Origin: Mycolicibacterium parafortuitum
GTDB lineage: Bacteria; Actinomycetota; Actinomycetes; Mycobacteriales; Mycobacteriaceae
DNA length: 64,000 nucleotides
Direction: 5' to 3'
Assembly (NCBI RefSeq): GCF_010725485.1
Contig: NZ_AP022598.1
Span: 1,116,001 to 1,180,000, forward strand
Under the pieces are notes generated by a model. It was given only the letters and a program-made list of their open reading frames with translations. It searched no databases and had not been told where the DNA came from. Made by a program: the position numbers and the translations under genes. Positions 41,482 to 49,665 of the stretch are shown piece by piece; positions within the stretch are counted from its first letter, which is position 1, and every line of letters starts with the position of its first letter.

Positions 41482-43005
41482 TCAACGCCGGCGCGCCACG
41501 AAGTTCCCGTGGAAACCCTGCGGAAGGTGGCTGGTGAGCTGCGCGGTCGCCACCGGCCCGCGACTCGGGTCCGCGGCATCGAGGACGACCAGCCGCGACG
41601 TCTGCTGCGCGGCGCGGAACTCGACCGTCAGCAACCAGCCGTCGTCCTCCGCGGTGGCCCCTGGCCGCGGTACGAACACCGGCTCGCAGAAGCTGTTCCC
41701 GGGTTCGGTTGAGCTGTAAGTGCGCTCGGTGCGGTCGGTGAGATCGAGCTTGGTGACCGAGTCGTAGAACGCGCACAGCCGCGTCCTGGTGTTGTAGTAC
41801 GCGTAGCGATGCGGCCGACCCTCGTACGCCGGGTGATGCCGCGGGAATTCACACGAGTTGTCCGACAGCGGCTCGGTGAGCACCCGCCCGGACGCGGTGA
41901 TCCGGAACCGGGTGAACACCGACGGCGCGTCGTCGAGCGGGCTGGTCTGGAACCGCGCGATGCGTTCCAGCAGGCATGCGTCGCCGTAGGTGATGACGTC
42001 GACGACGACGTCACCGCCGTCGTCGAAGGCGTTGCTGAGGTGGAACTGCAGTATCGCGGCGTGGTCGATACGGCGGATCTTGCCGCCGTCGCGGGGCACC
42101 AGGATGAACGTGCTGCCCTTCTCGGGGCGATAGCGCAGGGTGTCCCCGATCGGTGCCCGCCCCAGCAGCACCGCCATCGCGTCGGGCAGGATCGGCGAGA
42201 CCAGGAACACCAGATAGCGCTCGGTGAGCGCGAAATCGTGCACCATCGCCGGATACGGCAGCGGCGTCGACCGGAAGTGCCGCAGACGTCCGGTCCGGTC
42301 GGTGTGATAGATCCGCAGGTGCGGCCGCGGTATCAGCTCGACCCCGAAGTTGAACATCGCCCCGCTGCTCGGGCAGAAGCACGGATGCGCGGAAAATGAT
42401 CCCAGCCAACGCAATTCACCGCCGAAGCGTCGGACCCCGATGGTTTCCAGGGTGTCCGGGTCGATCTCGTGGGGCGGGCCTGCCTCCCACAGCGCGTAGA
42501 GGTGCCCGGCATGTTCGACGACGCCGGTGTTGGCCAGGTTCGGCGGAACCCGGCCGATGTTGGCCCGCCAGCCACCCGGTGCGGCGGTCCCCATGTGGGT
42601 GACACCCGTGCGGCCCTGGAAGTGCCGGGTGCGCACGTAGCGGTTGCGATAGCGCACCCCGGCACCGTCCGCCCCGCCGCCGATGGTGAACGCCGACAGC
42701 ATGCCGTCGCCGTCGAACAGGTGGTGCAGCGGCCGGCCGGTGTGGTCCTGCCAGCGTCCAGGGCCGTTGCGATACAACGTCCCGCAGAGCCCGTCGGGCA
42801 GGGTTCCGGTGATCTCGTCGACCCGATAGTCGTGCTCGACCAGTTGCGGTTCGCTGGCGCCGAAGCTGAGCAGGTCCTCGAGCGAGAGCGCCGCGAGCCG
42901 GCCAAGCGCGCAACGGCGTTCGTCGCCGGACAGGTGGTCGAGGTAGCGGCGCAACGAGGGGAGCGAGGTCAGATCGACCGACGGCGCCACGGACATATCG
43001 GTCAT
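41482..43005 (-). CDS. Carotenoid oxygenase (RPE65-family)
   Basis: A 507-residue carotenoid cleavage dioxygenase. Four iron-binding His are expected in FSAHPCF, MVHDFALTE, FHLSNAFDDGG and the C-terminal PQGFHGNFV. The N-terminal GTLYRNGPGRW and HHLFDGDGML are strongly conserved in the family. These enzymes split polyene or stilbene double bonds; the substrate here is unknown. ATG 43005 is chosen for a purine-rich GCGGGGGA site upstream; a longer frame to 43092 crosses the palindrome. It is divergent from a TetR gene with a 28-bp near-palindrome between. Confidence 0.92.
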   Translation of the reverse strand: MTDMSVAPSVDLTSLPSLRRYLDHLSGDERRCALGRLAALSLEDLLSFGASEPQLVEHDYRVDEITGTLPDGLCGTLYRNGPGRWQDHTGRPLHHLFDGDGMLSAFTIGGGADGAGVRYRNRYVRTRHFQGRTGVTHMGTAAPGGWRANIGRVPPNLANTGVVEHAGHLYALWEAGPPHEIDPDTLETIGVRRFGGELRWLGSFSAHPCFCPSSGAMFNFGVELIPRPHLRIYHTDRTGRLRHFRSTPLPYPAMVHDFALTERYLVFLVSPILPDAMAVLLGRAPIGDTLRYRPEKGSTFILVPRDGGKIRRIDHAAILQFHLSNAFDDGGDVVVDVITYGDACLLERIARFQTSPLDDAPSVFTRFRITASGRVLTEPLSDNSCEFPRHHPAYEGRPHRYAYYNTRTRLCAFYDSVTKLDLTDRTERTYSSTEPGNSFCEPVFVPRPGATAEDDGWLLTVEFRAAQQTSRLVVLDAADPSRGPVATAQLTSHLPQGFHGNFVARRR

Positions 43006-43019
43006 CGATTCCCCCGCTT

Positions 43020-43047
43020 CTGAGACTGATTTCGAAAGTAGTCTCAG
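43020..43047. promoter_or_regulatory. 28-bp near-perfect palindrome, likely TetR operator
   Basis: CTGAGACT and AGTCTCAG form the outer arms and TTTCGAAA the centre; only the two GA/GT pairs between them fail to match. It lies 15 bases before the carotenoid oxygenase start and 47 bases before the TetR start. Confidence 0.75.
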
Positions 43048-43093
43048 TCGGAGCTGATCGTCAACGCCTCTGCGGCGAGTCGGCTGCGGCAAA

Positions 43094-43660
43094 ATGCGGG
43101 TGATGCCCTCGACCCGGTCGTTCGACGCGATGGTGACCTCGGCGCTGCAGCTGATCGCACGCAGCGGCGTGGACTCGTTGACGCTGAGCCAGGTCGCGTC
43201 GCACGCGCAGGTGTCGCGCGCGACGGCCTACCGGGAGTTCGGCGACAAGGACGGGCTGATCGGGGCGATCGCGCGCCGCGAGATCGAGCTGATGCTCGCC
43301 GCGGTGGGCGCCGACATCGATCCCGCCGCCGACCCGCCGCAACTGGTCGCCTCGATCGTCGTCTCGGTGTTGCGCTACCTGCGCGGTCACGACGCGTTCA
43401 CCTACGTGCGCGACCACGAGCCGCAATGGCTGCTCAACGCCGTGCTCGCGGTCGGCGATTCACGGATGAACCTGGTGCACACCGTCGCGACGGTCGTCGC
43501 GCCGGCGGTCGCGGTCGACGCCGCGCACCTGAGGCTGCCGGTGCTGCAGTCGACGGAGGTGATGGTGCGCGCGATCCTGTCGCACAGCCTGATTCCCGAC
43601 AGCGCGCTGACGGATCAGGAGGTCGGCGAGGCGGTCGCGCACGCCGTCATCGCCGACTGA
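43094..43660 (+). CDS. TetR-family regulator
   Basis: A 188-residue TetR protein with the HTH at LTLSQVASHAQVSRATAYREFGDKDGL and a helical effector domain. ATG 43094 is used; ATG 43103 is an alternative and neither has a ribosome-binding site. It is divergent from the carotenoid oxygenase and probably represses it through the palindrome at 43020-43047. A strong terminator follows. The ligand may be a carotenoid or its cleavage product, which is inference. Confidence 0.9.
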   Translation: MRVMPSTRSFDAMVTSALQLIARSGVDSLTLSQVASHAQVSRATAYREFGDKDGLIGAIARREIELMLAAVGADIDPAADPPQLVASIVVSVLRYLRGHDAFTYVRDHEPQWLLNAVLAVGDSRMNLVHTVATVVAPAVAVDAAHLRLPVLQSTEVMVRAILSHSLIPDSALTDQEVGEAVAHAVIAD

Positions 43661-43676
43661 GCGCGCCCGAAAAGCA

Positions 43677-43721
43677 CACCGCGAGCGGCGTGTCCCTGTG
43701 CAGACACGCGCGCTCGCGGTG
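43677..43721. terminator. Nested bidirectional terminator
   Basis: CACCGCGAGCG (from 43677) pairs with CGCTCGCGGTG (ending 43721), and inside it GCGTGTC pairs with GACACGC around an 8-base loop. It lies between the convergent TetR and pckG genes. Confidence 0.85.
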
Positions 43722-43748
43722 CGAAGTGCGGTACGAAACCTCCGGGAC

Positions 43749-45581
43749 CTACTGGCCCTCTTCGGCCAGGCGGGTCTTCAGCGCGTCGAACTCGTCCTTG
43801 ATGCCGGTCGGCAGCTTCTCGCCGACGAACTCGAACCACTCCTCGATCAGCGGCACCTCGGCCTGCCACTCGTCGACCTTGACGGCCAGCGCCTCGTCGA
43901 CGTCGGCGGGGTCCACGTCCAGACCCTCGAGGTCCAGATCGGCCGCGGTCGGGACGATGCCGATCGGGGTGCTCTTGCCTTCGGCCTTGTGCTCGATGCG
44001 CTCGACGGCCCACTTCAGCACGCGGCTGTTCTCACCGAAGCCCGGCCACAGGAACCGGCCGTCGTCGCCACGGCGGAACCAGTTGACGAAGAACACCTTC
44101 GGCAGCTTCGACTCGTCGGCGTTCTTGCCGATGTTGATCCAGTGCGCGAAGTAGTCGCCGACGTTGTAGCCGAGGAACGGCAGCATCGCCATCGGATCGC
44201 GGCGTACGGTGCCGACCTTGCCCTCGGCGGCGGCGGTCTGCTCGGAGCCAAGGGTGGCGCCGATGAACACGCCGTGCTGCCAGTCGCGGGCCTCGGTGAT
44301 CAGCGGGACGGTGGTCTTGCGGCGGCCGCCGAACAGGATCGCCGAGATCGGCACACCCTGCGGGTCGTCCCACTCCGGGGCCAGCGTGGGGCACTGCGAG
44401 ATCGGGGTGCAGTAGCGCGAGTTCGGGTGCGCCGCTTTGGTTTCCGTCTCACGCAGGATCCAGTCGTTGCCCTTCCAGTCGATCAGGTGATCGGGCTCGC
44501 CCTCCAGGCCCTCCCACCACACGTCGCCGTCGTCGGTCTTGGCGACGTTGGTGAAGACGGTGTTGCCTGCGGCGATCGTCTTCATCGCGTTCGGGTTGGA
44601 GTCCCAGTTGGTGCCGGGCGCGACGCCGAAGAAGCCGAACTCCGGGTTGGTCGCGTACAGGCGGCCGTCCTTGCCGAAGCGCATCCACGCGATGTCGTCG
44701 CCGACGGTCTCCGCGCGCCAACCGGGGATGGTCGGCTGCAGCATCGCGAGGTTGGTCTTACCGCACGCCGACGGGAACGCCGCGGCGATGTAGTACGCCT
44801 TGTTCTCCGGGCTGATCAGCTTCAGGATCAGCATGTGCTCGGCGAGCCAGCCCTCGTCGTGGGCCATCGCCGAGGCGATGCGCAGCGAGTAGCACTTCTT
44901 GCCCAGCAGCGCGTTGCCGCCGTAGCCCGAGCCGTAGCTCCAGATCTCGCGGGTCTCCGGGAAGTGGGTGATGTACTTCGTGTCGTTGCACGGCCACGGC
45001 ACATCCTTCTCGCCGGGCTCCAGCGGCGCGCCGATCGAGTGCAGCGCCTTGACGAAGAAGCCGTCGTCGCCGATCTTCTCCAGCGCCGCCGAGCCCATCC
45101 GGGTCATGGTGCGCATCGACACGACGACGTACTCCGAGTCGGTGATCTCGACACCGAGCTTGGGATCCTCGGCGTCCAGCGGACCCATGCAGAACGGCAC
45201 CACCCACAGGGTGCGGCCGCGCATCGAACCGCGGTACAGATCGGTCATGATGCCGCGCATCTCGGCCGGGTCCATCCAGTTGTTGGTCGGGCCGGCGTCG
45301 ATCTCACGCTCGGAGCAGATGTAGGTGCGCGATTCGACGCGCGCGACGTCGGACGGGTCGGACAGCGCGAGGTAGGAGTTCGGCTGCTTCTCCGGGTTCA
45401 GCTTCTGGAAGGTGCCGGCCTCGACGAGCTGCTCGCAGAGCCGGTTGTATTCCTCCTCGGAGCCGTCGGCCCACGCGACCCGGTCGGGCTGGGTCAGCTC
45501 GGCGACTTCGCGAACCCACGCGAGGAGACCCTCATGCTTGGTCGGTGCGGAATCCAGTCCCGGGATGGTCGCTGCGGTCAT
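43749..45581 (-). CDS. pckG: GTP-dependent phosphoenolpyruvate carboxykinase
   Basis: A 610-residue enzyme converting oxaloacetate and GTP to phosphoenolpyruvate, GDP and CO2, key for gluconeogenesis when mycobacteria grow on fatty acids or sterols. The kinase loop FPSACGKTN holds the reactive Cys273 and Lys275. [18 protein letters not shown] and [24 protein letters not shown] are the other active-site blocks. ATG 45581 gives the conserved N terminus [19 protein letters not shown] lies 10 bases upstream. It is convergent with the TetR gene across a terminator. Confidence 0.98.
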   Translation of the reverse strand: MTAATIPGLDSAPTKHEGLLAWVREVAELTQPDRVAWADGSEEEYNRLCEQLVEAGTFQKLNPEKQPNSYLALSDPSDVARVESRTYICSEREIDAGPTNNWMDPAEMRGIMTDLYRGSMRGRTLWVVPFCMGPLDAEDPKLGVEITDSEYVVVSMRTMTRMGSAALEKIGDDGFFVKALHSIGAPLEPGEKDVPWPCNDTKYITHFPETREIWSYGSGYGGNALLGKKCYSLRIASAMAHDEGWLAEHMLILKLISPENKAYYIAAAFPSACGKTNLAMLQPTIPGWRAETVGDDIAWMRFGKDGRLYATNPEFGFFGVAPGTNWDSNPNAMKTIAAGNTVFTNVAKTDDGDVWWEGLEGEPDHLIDWKGNDWILRETETKAAHPNSRYCTPISQCPTLAPEWDDPQGVPISAILFGGRRKTTVPLITEARDWQHGVFIGATLGSEQTAAAEGKVGTVRRDPMAMLPFLGYNVGDYFAHWINIGKNADESKLPKVFFVNWFRRGDDGRFLWPGFGENSRVLKWAVERIEHKAEGKSTPIGIVPTAADLDLEGLDVDPADVDEALAVKVDEWQAEVPLIEEWFEFVGEKLPTGIKDEFDALKTRLAEEGQ

Positions 45582-45778
45582 GCTGTGTTGTCTCCCCTGC
45601 ATCTGCTGAGCGATCGGTCTGCCGGGCACGGGCGCCAAGGGTCGGCGCCTTGGCCCAAATGTTCGGCAGCCGCGGCCGTCACTATCCAATGAGGTTAACG
45701 CGGGTCACATACCCGCGGGAATTCAGGACTATGTCCAATCACTCACAGGAACGATTCAGATGACGCTCACCGGGTGGT
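45582..45778. other. Intergenic region upstream of pckG
   Basis: The 197-base gap should hold the pckG promoter and the end of the upstream gene. It contains a 7-bp stem-loop, CGCGGGT/ACCCGCG at 45699-45717, and a weaker CCAAGG/CCTTGG pair nearer pckG. No clear -10/-35 pair was recognised. Confidence 0.4.
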
Positions 45779-46960
45779 CTACCGCCCGGTAACTTCCGCG
45801 GGCGGGTCCGCGGGCCGCGTGAGCTGGCGAAGTTCGGCCTCGACGGCGGCGATCCGGCGCCCGATTTCCCGGTCCGCGGAGGTCTCAGCGACGGCCGCGG
45901 TTTCGGCGGCCAGCAGCCCGGTCCCGATCCGCTCCTCGGCCGCGGCGCGCACCGCCGCGGCGACCTCGCCGGCCCATCCCGCCAGCACCGCCCGGTCGTG
46001 CAGCAGAGTCCGGGCCCGCACCACCCACGTCGTGGTCGCCAACCCGACGGCGGCACCGGCCCCCAGCGCCGCCGCGGTCAGCCCCGGTGCCAGCCCTGCC
46101 ACGAACCGGGTGACCACCAGCGCGACCCCGAGACCGAACCCGGCGCCCAGCACCGCGGTCAGTCGGCGCTCCAGCCGCCACGGCTGCGTGGGCGGTTCCC
46201 CGAGGTCGAGTTCGGGATCCCCGGCAGACGGCAACTGCCGGGTGTGCGCGGCGATGTCGGCGTCGACGCCGGCGAGGACGTCCGCGCAGCGGTGCCGCGC
46301 CCGGGCCGGGAACCGCGCCAGCGCGCTTCGGTCGGCCGCGGCCGCGTCGTGCAGGAGTTCGGTGCGCAGCGCCGCGCACCGGCGCCGGGCGGCGTGGGTC
46401 AGGGCCAGCCGGGCCTGCTGGGCGTCGCGGCGCCGCGCGGCCGCCTCGTCGAGGCGTGCCTGTCTGCGCCTGCGCACCAGCCGGTCGCGTTCCTCACCGA
46501 GCCGGCCCAGGCGCGTCTGGGCAGCCAACCGCACCGCACGGGCGTGCCGTTCCGGGTCGGCCAGTGCCACGTCGAGCGCGGCGAGCACGTCGTCGACCTG
46601 GGGCGATCCGAGCCGTGGCGCTGCCGCGGCACCGACCCAGGGCACCCCCGCGAGCCGTACCGACCACCGTCGCACGGCGGCCAGGTTGGCGTCACGCACC
46701 CGCCGCCAGTCCCGGTGGTCGTCGATCTTGGCCAGCACCGGGATCGTCACCGGCGCCTGGGCGGCGACGAGATCGGCCAGCGCACAATCGGATTCGGTCA
46801 TCGGCGCGACGGCGGAGACGACGAACAGCACCGCGGCCGGACAATCCTGCGGCTCCGGGTGCTCGATGAACCGGTAGGCCGAGGCCGGGCGGTTCAGAGC
46901 GGCCACCATCGCGCTGACCCCGGCCCGTGGCGGCCCGGCCACCACGACCAGCGCGCTCAC
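45779..46960 (-). CDS. P-loop (GTPase-like) membrane protein with degenerate Walker A
   Basis: A 393-residue protein that starts like a GTPase: ALVVVAGPPRAGVS is in the P-loop place, but Val15 stands where the invariant Lys should be. The G4-like region reads AKID (77-80) in place of NKxD. A long Arg/Ala-rich helical stretch (about 155-235, coiled-coil-like) is followed by two membrane helices near 275-320 and a short helical tail. This is the layout of bacterial dynamin-like or GTPase-related membrane proteins. GTG 46960 overlaps the stop of the companion gene by four bases. It resembles the Rv0209/Rv0210 position. Function unknown. Confidence 0.72.
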   Translation of the reverse strand: MSALVVVAGPPRAGVSAMVAALNRPASAYRFIEHPEPQDCPAAVLFVVSAVAPMTESDCALADLVAAQAPVTIPVLAKIDDHRDWRRVRDANLAAVRRWSVRLAGVPWVGAAAAPRLGSPQVDDVLAALDVALADPERHARAVRLAAQTRLGRLGEERDRLVRRRRQARLDEAAARRRDAQQARLALTHAARRRCAALRTELLHDAAAADRSALARFPARARHRCADVLAGVDADIAAHTRQLPSAGDPELDLGEPPTQPWRLERRLTAVLGAGFGLGVALVVTRFVAGLAPGLTAAALGAGAAVGLATTTWVVRARTLLHDRAVLAGWAGEVAAAVRAAAEERIGTGLLAAETAAVAETSADREIGRRIAAVEAELRQLTRPADPPAEVTGR

Positions 46961-47931
46961 CGGGACCTCGCCAGCAGGCGCAGCGAACCGCGGCTGACGT
47001 CGGCGGCGCCGCGGCGGTACAGCGCTGCCAGCGGGCCGTCGGCGTAGCGGCGCCATCGCAGCGCGCGCCGCAGATGGGCGTCGGGGTCGTCGCCCCGGTC
47101 GATGCGCAGACCGCAGCTCTCCAGGTGATCGACCGCGGCGGCCATCACCGCGACGACGACGGCGTCGGACACCAGGAACGCGCCGAGTTCGTCGTCGCGG
47201 GTCTCGATCGCCTCCCGGGTCAGCTCGGTGACCACGGCGCACACCCGGCGGTAGCCGACCTCCGGGGCGAACCCGGCCAGCGCGGCGACCACCTCGCCGC
47301 TGCGGCTGAGGGTCCGCAGTGCGGCCTCGACGTCGACCGGGGTTGCGCCGTCGGCCACCGCGAGGACGGCACGAGCGGTGCCGTAGCGGTCCAGCCGGGT
47401 GAGCAGCCGCTGCCGCACCTGCGCGGGCACCGGATGCTCGCCGGTGACGAACGCGTCCACCGACGACAGGTCGGCCGGTGTCGCCGCGAGCGCACGCAGC
47501 GCCGCGAACAGCTCGTCGTCGATGTCCGCCCCGGCCAGCAGCGCGACCATCGGCACCACGGGACGGCCCAGCGCCGCGGCGAGCCGGGCCGCGGTGCGAT
47601 CGGCCTCGGCAGGCGGCCCGCCCGGCACCCGGCCCGCCAGGTCGGCCTTGTTCAGCACGACCAGCGCCGGCCCGTCCGTCGCGAGCAGCGCCCGGTCCTC
47701 GGGTTTGACCGCTTCGGCGACCACGACGACCCGCACGTCGGCGCGCGCCGAATCGGCCACGACCGGCAGCCCCGCCGCGGCCAGCGCCGCCGCCACCGCG
47801 TGCCGTCCGGTGCCCGGACGGCCGCGGACCTCGACCGTCAGCGGCGCGCGCACCCGTTCGGCGGCCGCCGCCACCGCGCGGCGCTGCGTGCGCTCGGCGT
47901 ACTCCGTGAGTACATCGGTGAAAATCGGCAT
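46957..47931 (-). CDS. P-loop (GTPase-like) protein, partner of previous
   Basis: A 324-residue protein with a P-loop-like GRPGTGRH at 37-44, where Arg and His replace the usual Lys and Ser/Thr, and an intact G4 motif NKAD at 94-97. The rest is mainly helical, with VVVAVMAAAVDHLESCG near 265. ATG 47931 is preferred because it precedes the first predicted helix; a longer frame to 48036 exists. It is transcribed before the 393-residue partner and coupled to it by a GTGA overlap. The pair looks like two diverged GTPase domains that may act as a heterodimer. I recognise no named function. Confidence 0.72.
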   Translation of the reverse strand: MPIFTDVLTEYAERTQRRAVAAAAERVRAPLTVEVRGRPGTGRHAVAAALAAAGLPVVADSARADVRVVVVAEAVKPEDRALLATDGPALVVLNKADLAGRVPGGPPAEADRTAARLAAALGRPVVPMVALLAGADIDDELFAALRALAATPADLSSVDAFVTGEHPVPAQVRQRLLTRLDRYGTARAVLAVADGATPVDVEAALRTLSRSGEVVAALAGFAPEVGYRRVCAVVTELTREAIETRDDELGAFLVSDAVVVAVMAAAVDHLESCGLRIDRGDDPDAHLRRALRWRRYADGPLAALYRRGAADVSRGSLRLLARSR

Positions 47932-48025
47932 GTCCCGCTCCCCGGGTCGGCACGGCGTCCTCACCGAAATCGTGGCACCGGCCGGAGGTGGCCGACGACA
48001 CATCTTTTTGCCGATCGGCAGGTGG

Positions 48026-48041
48026 GGTACTTGCATGTACC
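48026..48041. promoter_or_regulatory. Palindrome upstream of trmB
   Basis: GGTACttgcatGTACC has perfect 5-bp arms. It lies in the divergent region between the P-loop pair and trmB, 58 bases before the trmB start. Confidence 0.3.
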
Positions 48042-48098
48042 AGGAGAAGGCAACTGTTGGGTATCAATCTGTAACACGATGCGGGGAGCATGCTCTTG

Positions 48099-48896
48099 AT
48101 GAGCGACCATGGACGGATGGATTCGACGGGTTCTGAGGTCGCCGCGTCCGTGGCGCCGGAGCCCGACCGATCCGACAGGGAAGCCGCGCACCCCCATTTC
48201 CACCGACGGGTGACCAGCTTCCGCGCCCGCCGCTCCTCCATCTCGGACAACCAGCAGGCGGTCTGGGACCGGCTGTGGCCCCAGCTGGGCACCGAGGCCC
48301 GCGACGGCGACGAACCCGCCGGACCGCTCGACACCGATGCCTGGTTCGGCAGGCACGCCCCGGTGATCCTGGAGATCGGCTGCGGAACCGGCACCTCGAC
48401 GCTGGCGATGGCCCAGGCCGAACCCGACCTCGACGTCGTCGCGGTCGAGGTCTACCGCAAGGGCTTGGCGCAGCTGCTCAGCGCGATCGACCGCACGGGC
48501 ACCACCAATATCCGGATGGTCCGCGGCGACGGCGTCGACGTCCTCACCTATATGTTCGGCCCCGCGTCGCTGACCGGGGTGCGGGTGTTCTTCCCCGACC
48601 CGTGGCCCAAGGCCCGCCACCACAAGCGGCGGCTGCTGCAGACCGACACCGTCGCGCTGATCGCCGACCGGCTGCGGCCCGGCGGCGTGCTGCACGCCGC
48701 CACCGACCACCAGGGTTACGCCGAGCACATCGCCGAGGTCGGCGACGCCGAACCGCGGCTGCGCCGCATCGCGATGGACGACGCGACGGAACCGGGCCGG
48801 CTCCCGATGTCGGTGCACCGCCCCGTCACCAAGTACGAACGCAAGGCCCTCGCCGGCCCGGTCGTGACCGAGCTGCTGTGGGAGAGAACGCCGTGA
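48099..48896 (+). CDS. trmB: tRNA (guanine-N7-)-methyltransferase TrmB
   Basis: A 265-residue SAM-dependent enzyme that methylates G46 of tRNA. The SAM motif is EIGCGTGTSTL, and the family signature FFPDPWPKARHHKRRL is complete; the end has TKYERKA. ATG 48099 is chosen because GGGGAG lies 10 bases upstream; for ATG 48090 that site would be only one base away. The N-terminal ~40 residues are poorly conserved. It overlaps the NYN gene by four bases (GTGA), matching Rv0208c-Rv0207c. Confidence 0.96.
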   Translation: MSDHGRMDSTGSEVAASVAPEPDRSDREAAHPHFHRRVTSFRARRSSISDNQQAVWDRLWPQLGTEARDGDEPAGPLDTDAWFGRHAPVILEIGCGTGTSTLAMAQAEPDLDVVAVEVYRKGLAQLLSAIDRTGTTNIRMVRGDGVDVLTYMFGPASLTGVRVFFPDPWPKARHHKRRLLQTDTVALIADRLRPGGVLHAATDHQGYAEHIAEVGDAEPRLRRIAMDDATEPGRLPMSVHRPVTKYERKALAGPVVTELLWERTP

Positions 48897-49603
48897 GCAT
48901 GACCGAGATCCCGTCGGTCACCGAGGTGGTCGACACCGCCGACGACGTCGGGAACACGCCCACCGAAACCGTGGCCCGGGTGCTGCTGGTCTGGGATGCG
49001 CCGAACCTGGACATGGGGCTGGGCTCGATCCTCGGCGGCCGCCCCACCGCCGCGCACCGCCCACGCTTCGACGCCCTGGGCCGCTGGTTGCTCTCCCGCA
49101 CCGCCGACCTGTCCTCCTCCTACGCCGAGCGCGGCCGGTCGGTGTCGCTGGAACCCGAGGCCACGGTGTTCACCAACATCGCCCCCGGCAGCGCGGACGT
49201 CGTCCGGCCCTGGGTGGAGGCGCTGCGCAACGTCGGCTTCGCGGTGTTCGCCAAGCCGAAAATCGACGAGGACAGCGACGTCGACAGCGATATGCTGGCC
49301 CACATCGCGCTGCGTCACCACGAGGGTCTGGCGGGTCTGATCGTGGCCTCGGCCGATGGTCAGGCGTTCAAACTGCCGCTGGAGGACATCGCCAGAACCG
49401 GCGTCGAGGTCCAGGTGCTCGGATTTCGCGAACATGCCAGTTGGGCGTTAGCGTCGGATACCTTGGAGTTCGTCGACCTGGAGGACATCCCTGGTGTCTT
49501 CCGGGAACCGCTACCGAGAATCGGACTCGATTCGCTACCCGAGCAGGGCGCATGGCTGCAACCATTCCGGCCGCTGTCGTCGCTACTGGCCTCGCGCGTC
49601 TAG
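48893..49603 (+). CDS. NYN-domain (PIN-like) RNase family protein, Rv0207c-like
   Basis: A 236-residue protein with a NYN domain, a PIN-like nuclease fold. Acidic residues that would bind metal are in LLVWDAPNLDMGLG, DSDVDSDMLAHIAL and LIVASADGQAF. Family members cut or process RNA. GTG 48893 overlaps the trmB stop and has GGGAGAG 6 bases upstream. Coupling to trmB suggests a link to tRNA processing or quality control; that is inference. It lies 62 bases upstream of mmpL3. Confidence 0.87.
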   Translation: MSMTEIPSVTEVVDTADDVGNTPTETVARVLLVWDAPNLDMGLGSILGGRPTAAHRPRFDALGRWLLSRTADLSSSYAERGRSVSLEPEATVFTNIAPGSADVVRPWVEALRNVGFAVFAKPKIDEDSDVDSDMLAHIALRHHEGLAGLIVASADGQAFKLPLEDIARTGVEVQVLGFREHASWALASDTLEFVDLEDIPGVFREPLPRIGLDSLPEQGAWLQPFRPLSSLLASRV

Positions 49604-49665
49604 ACATGACAAGAGTTTCGGTTTCGACGTGCGCGGACCGATGACATGAACTGAAGGAGCTGAAC

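Noticed and set aside
45779..48394. 871-residue frame for the second P-loop protein
   Set aside because: The N-terminal half is the wrong frame of the companion P-loop gene and antisense trmB. GTG 46960 with the GTGA overlap is a better start.
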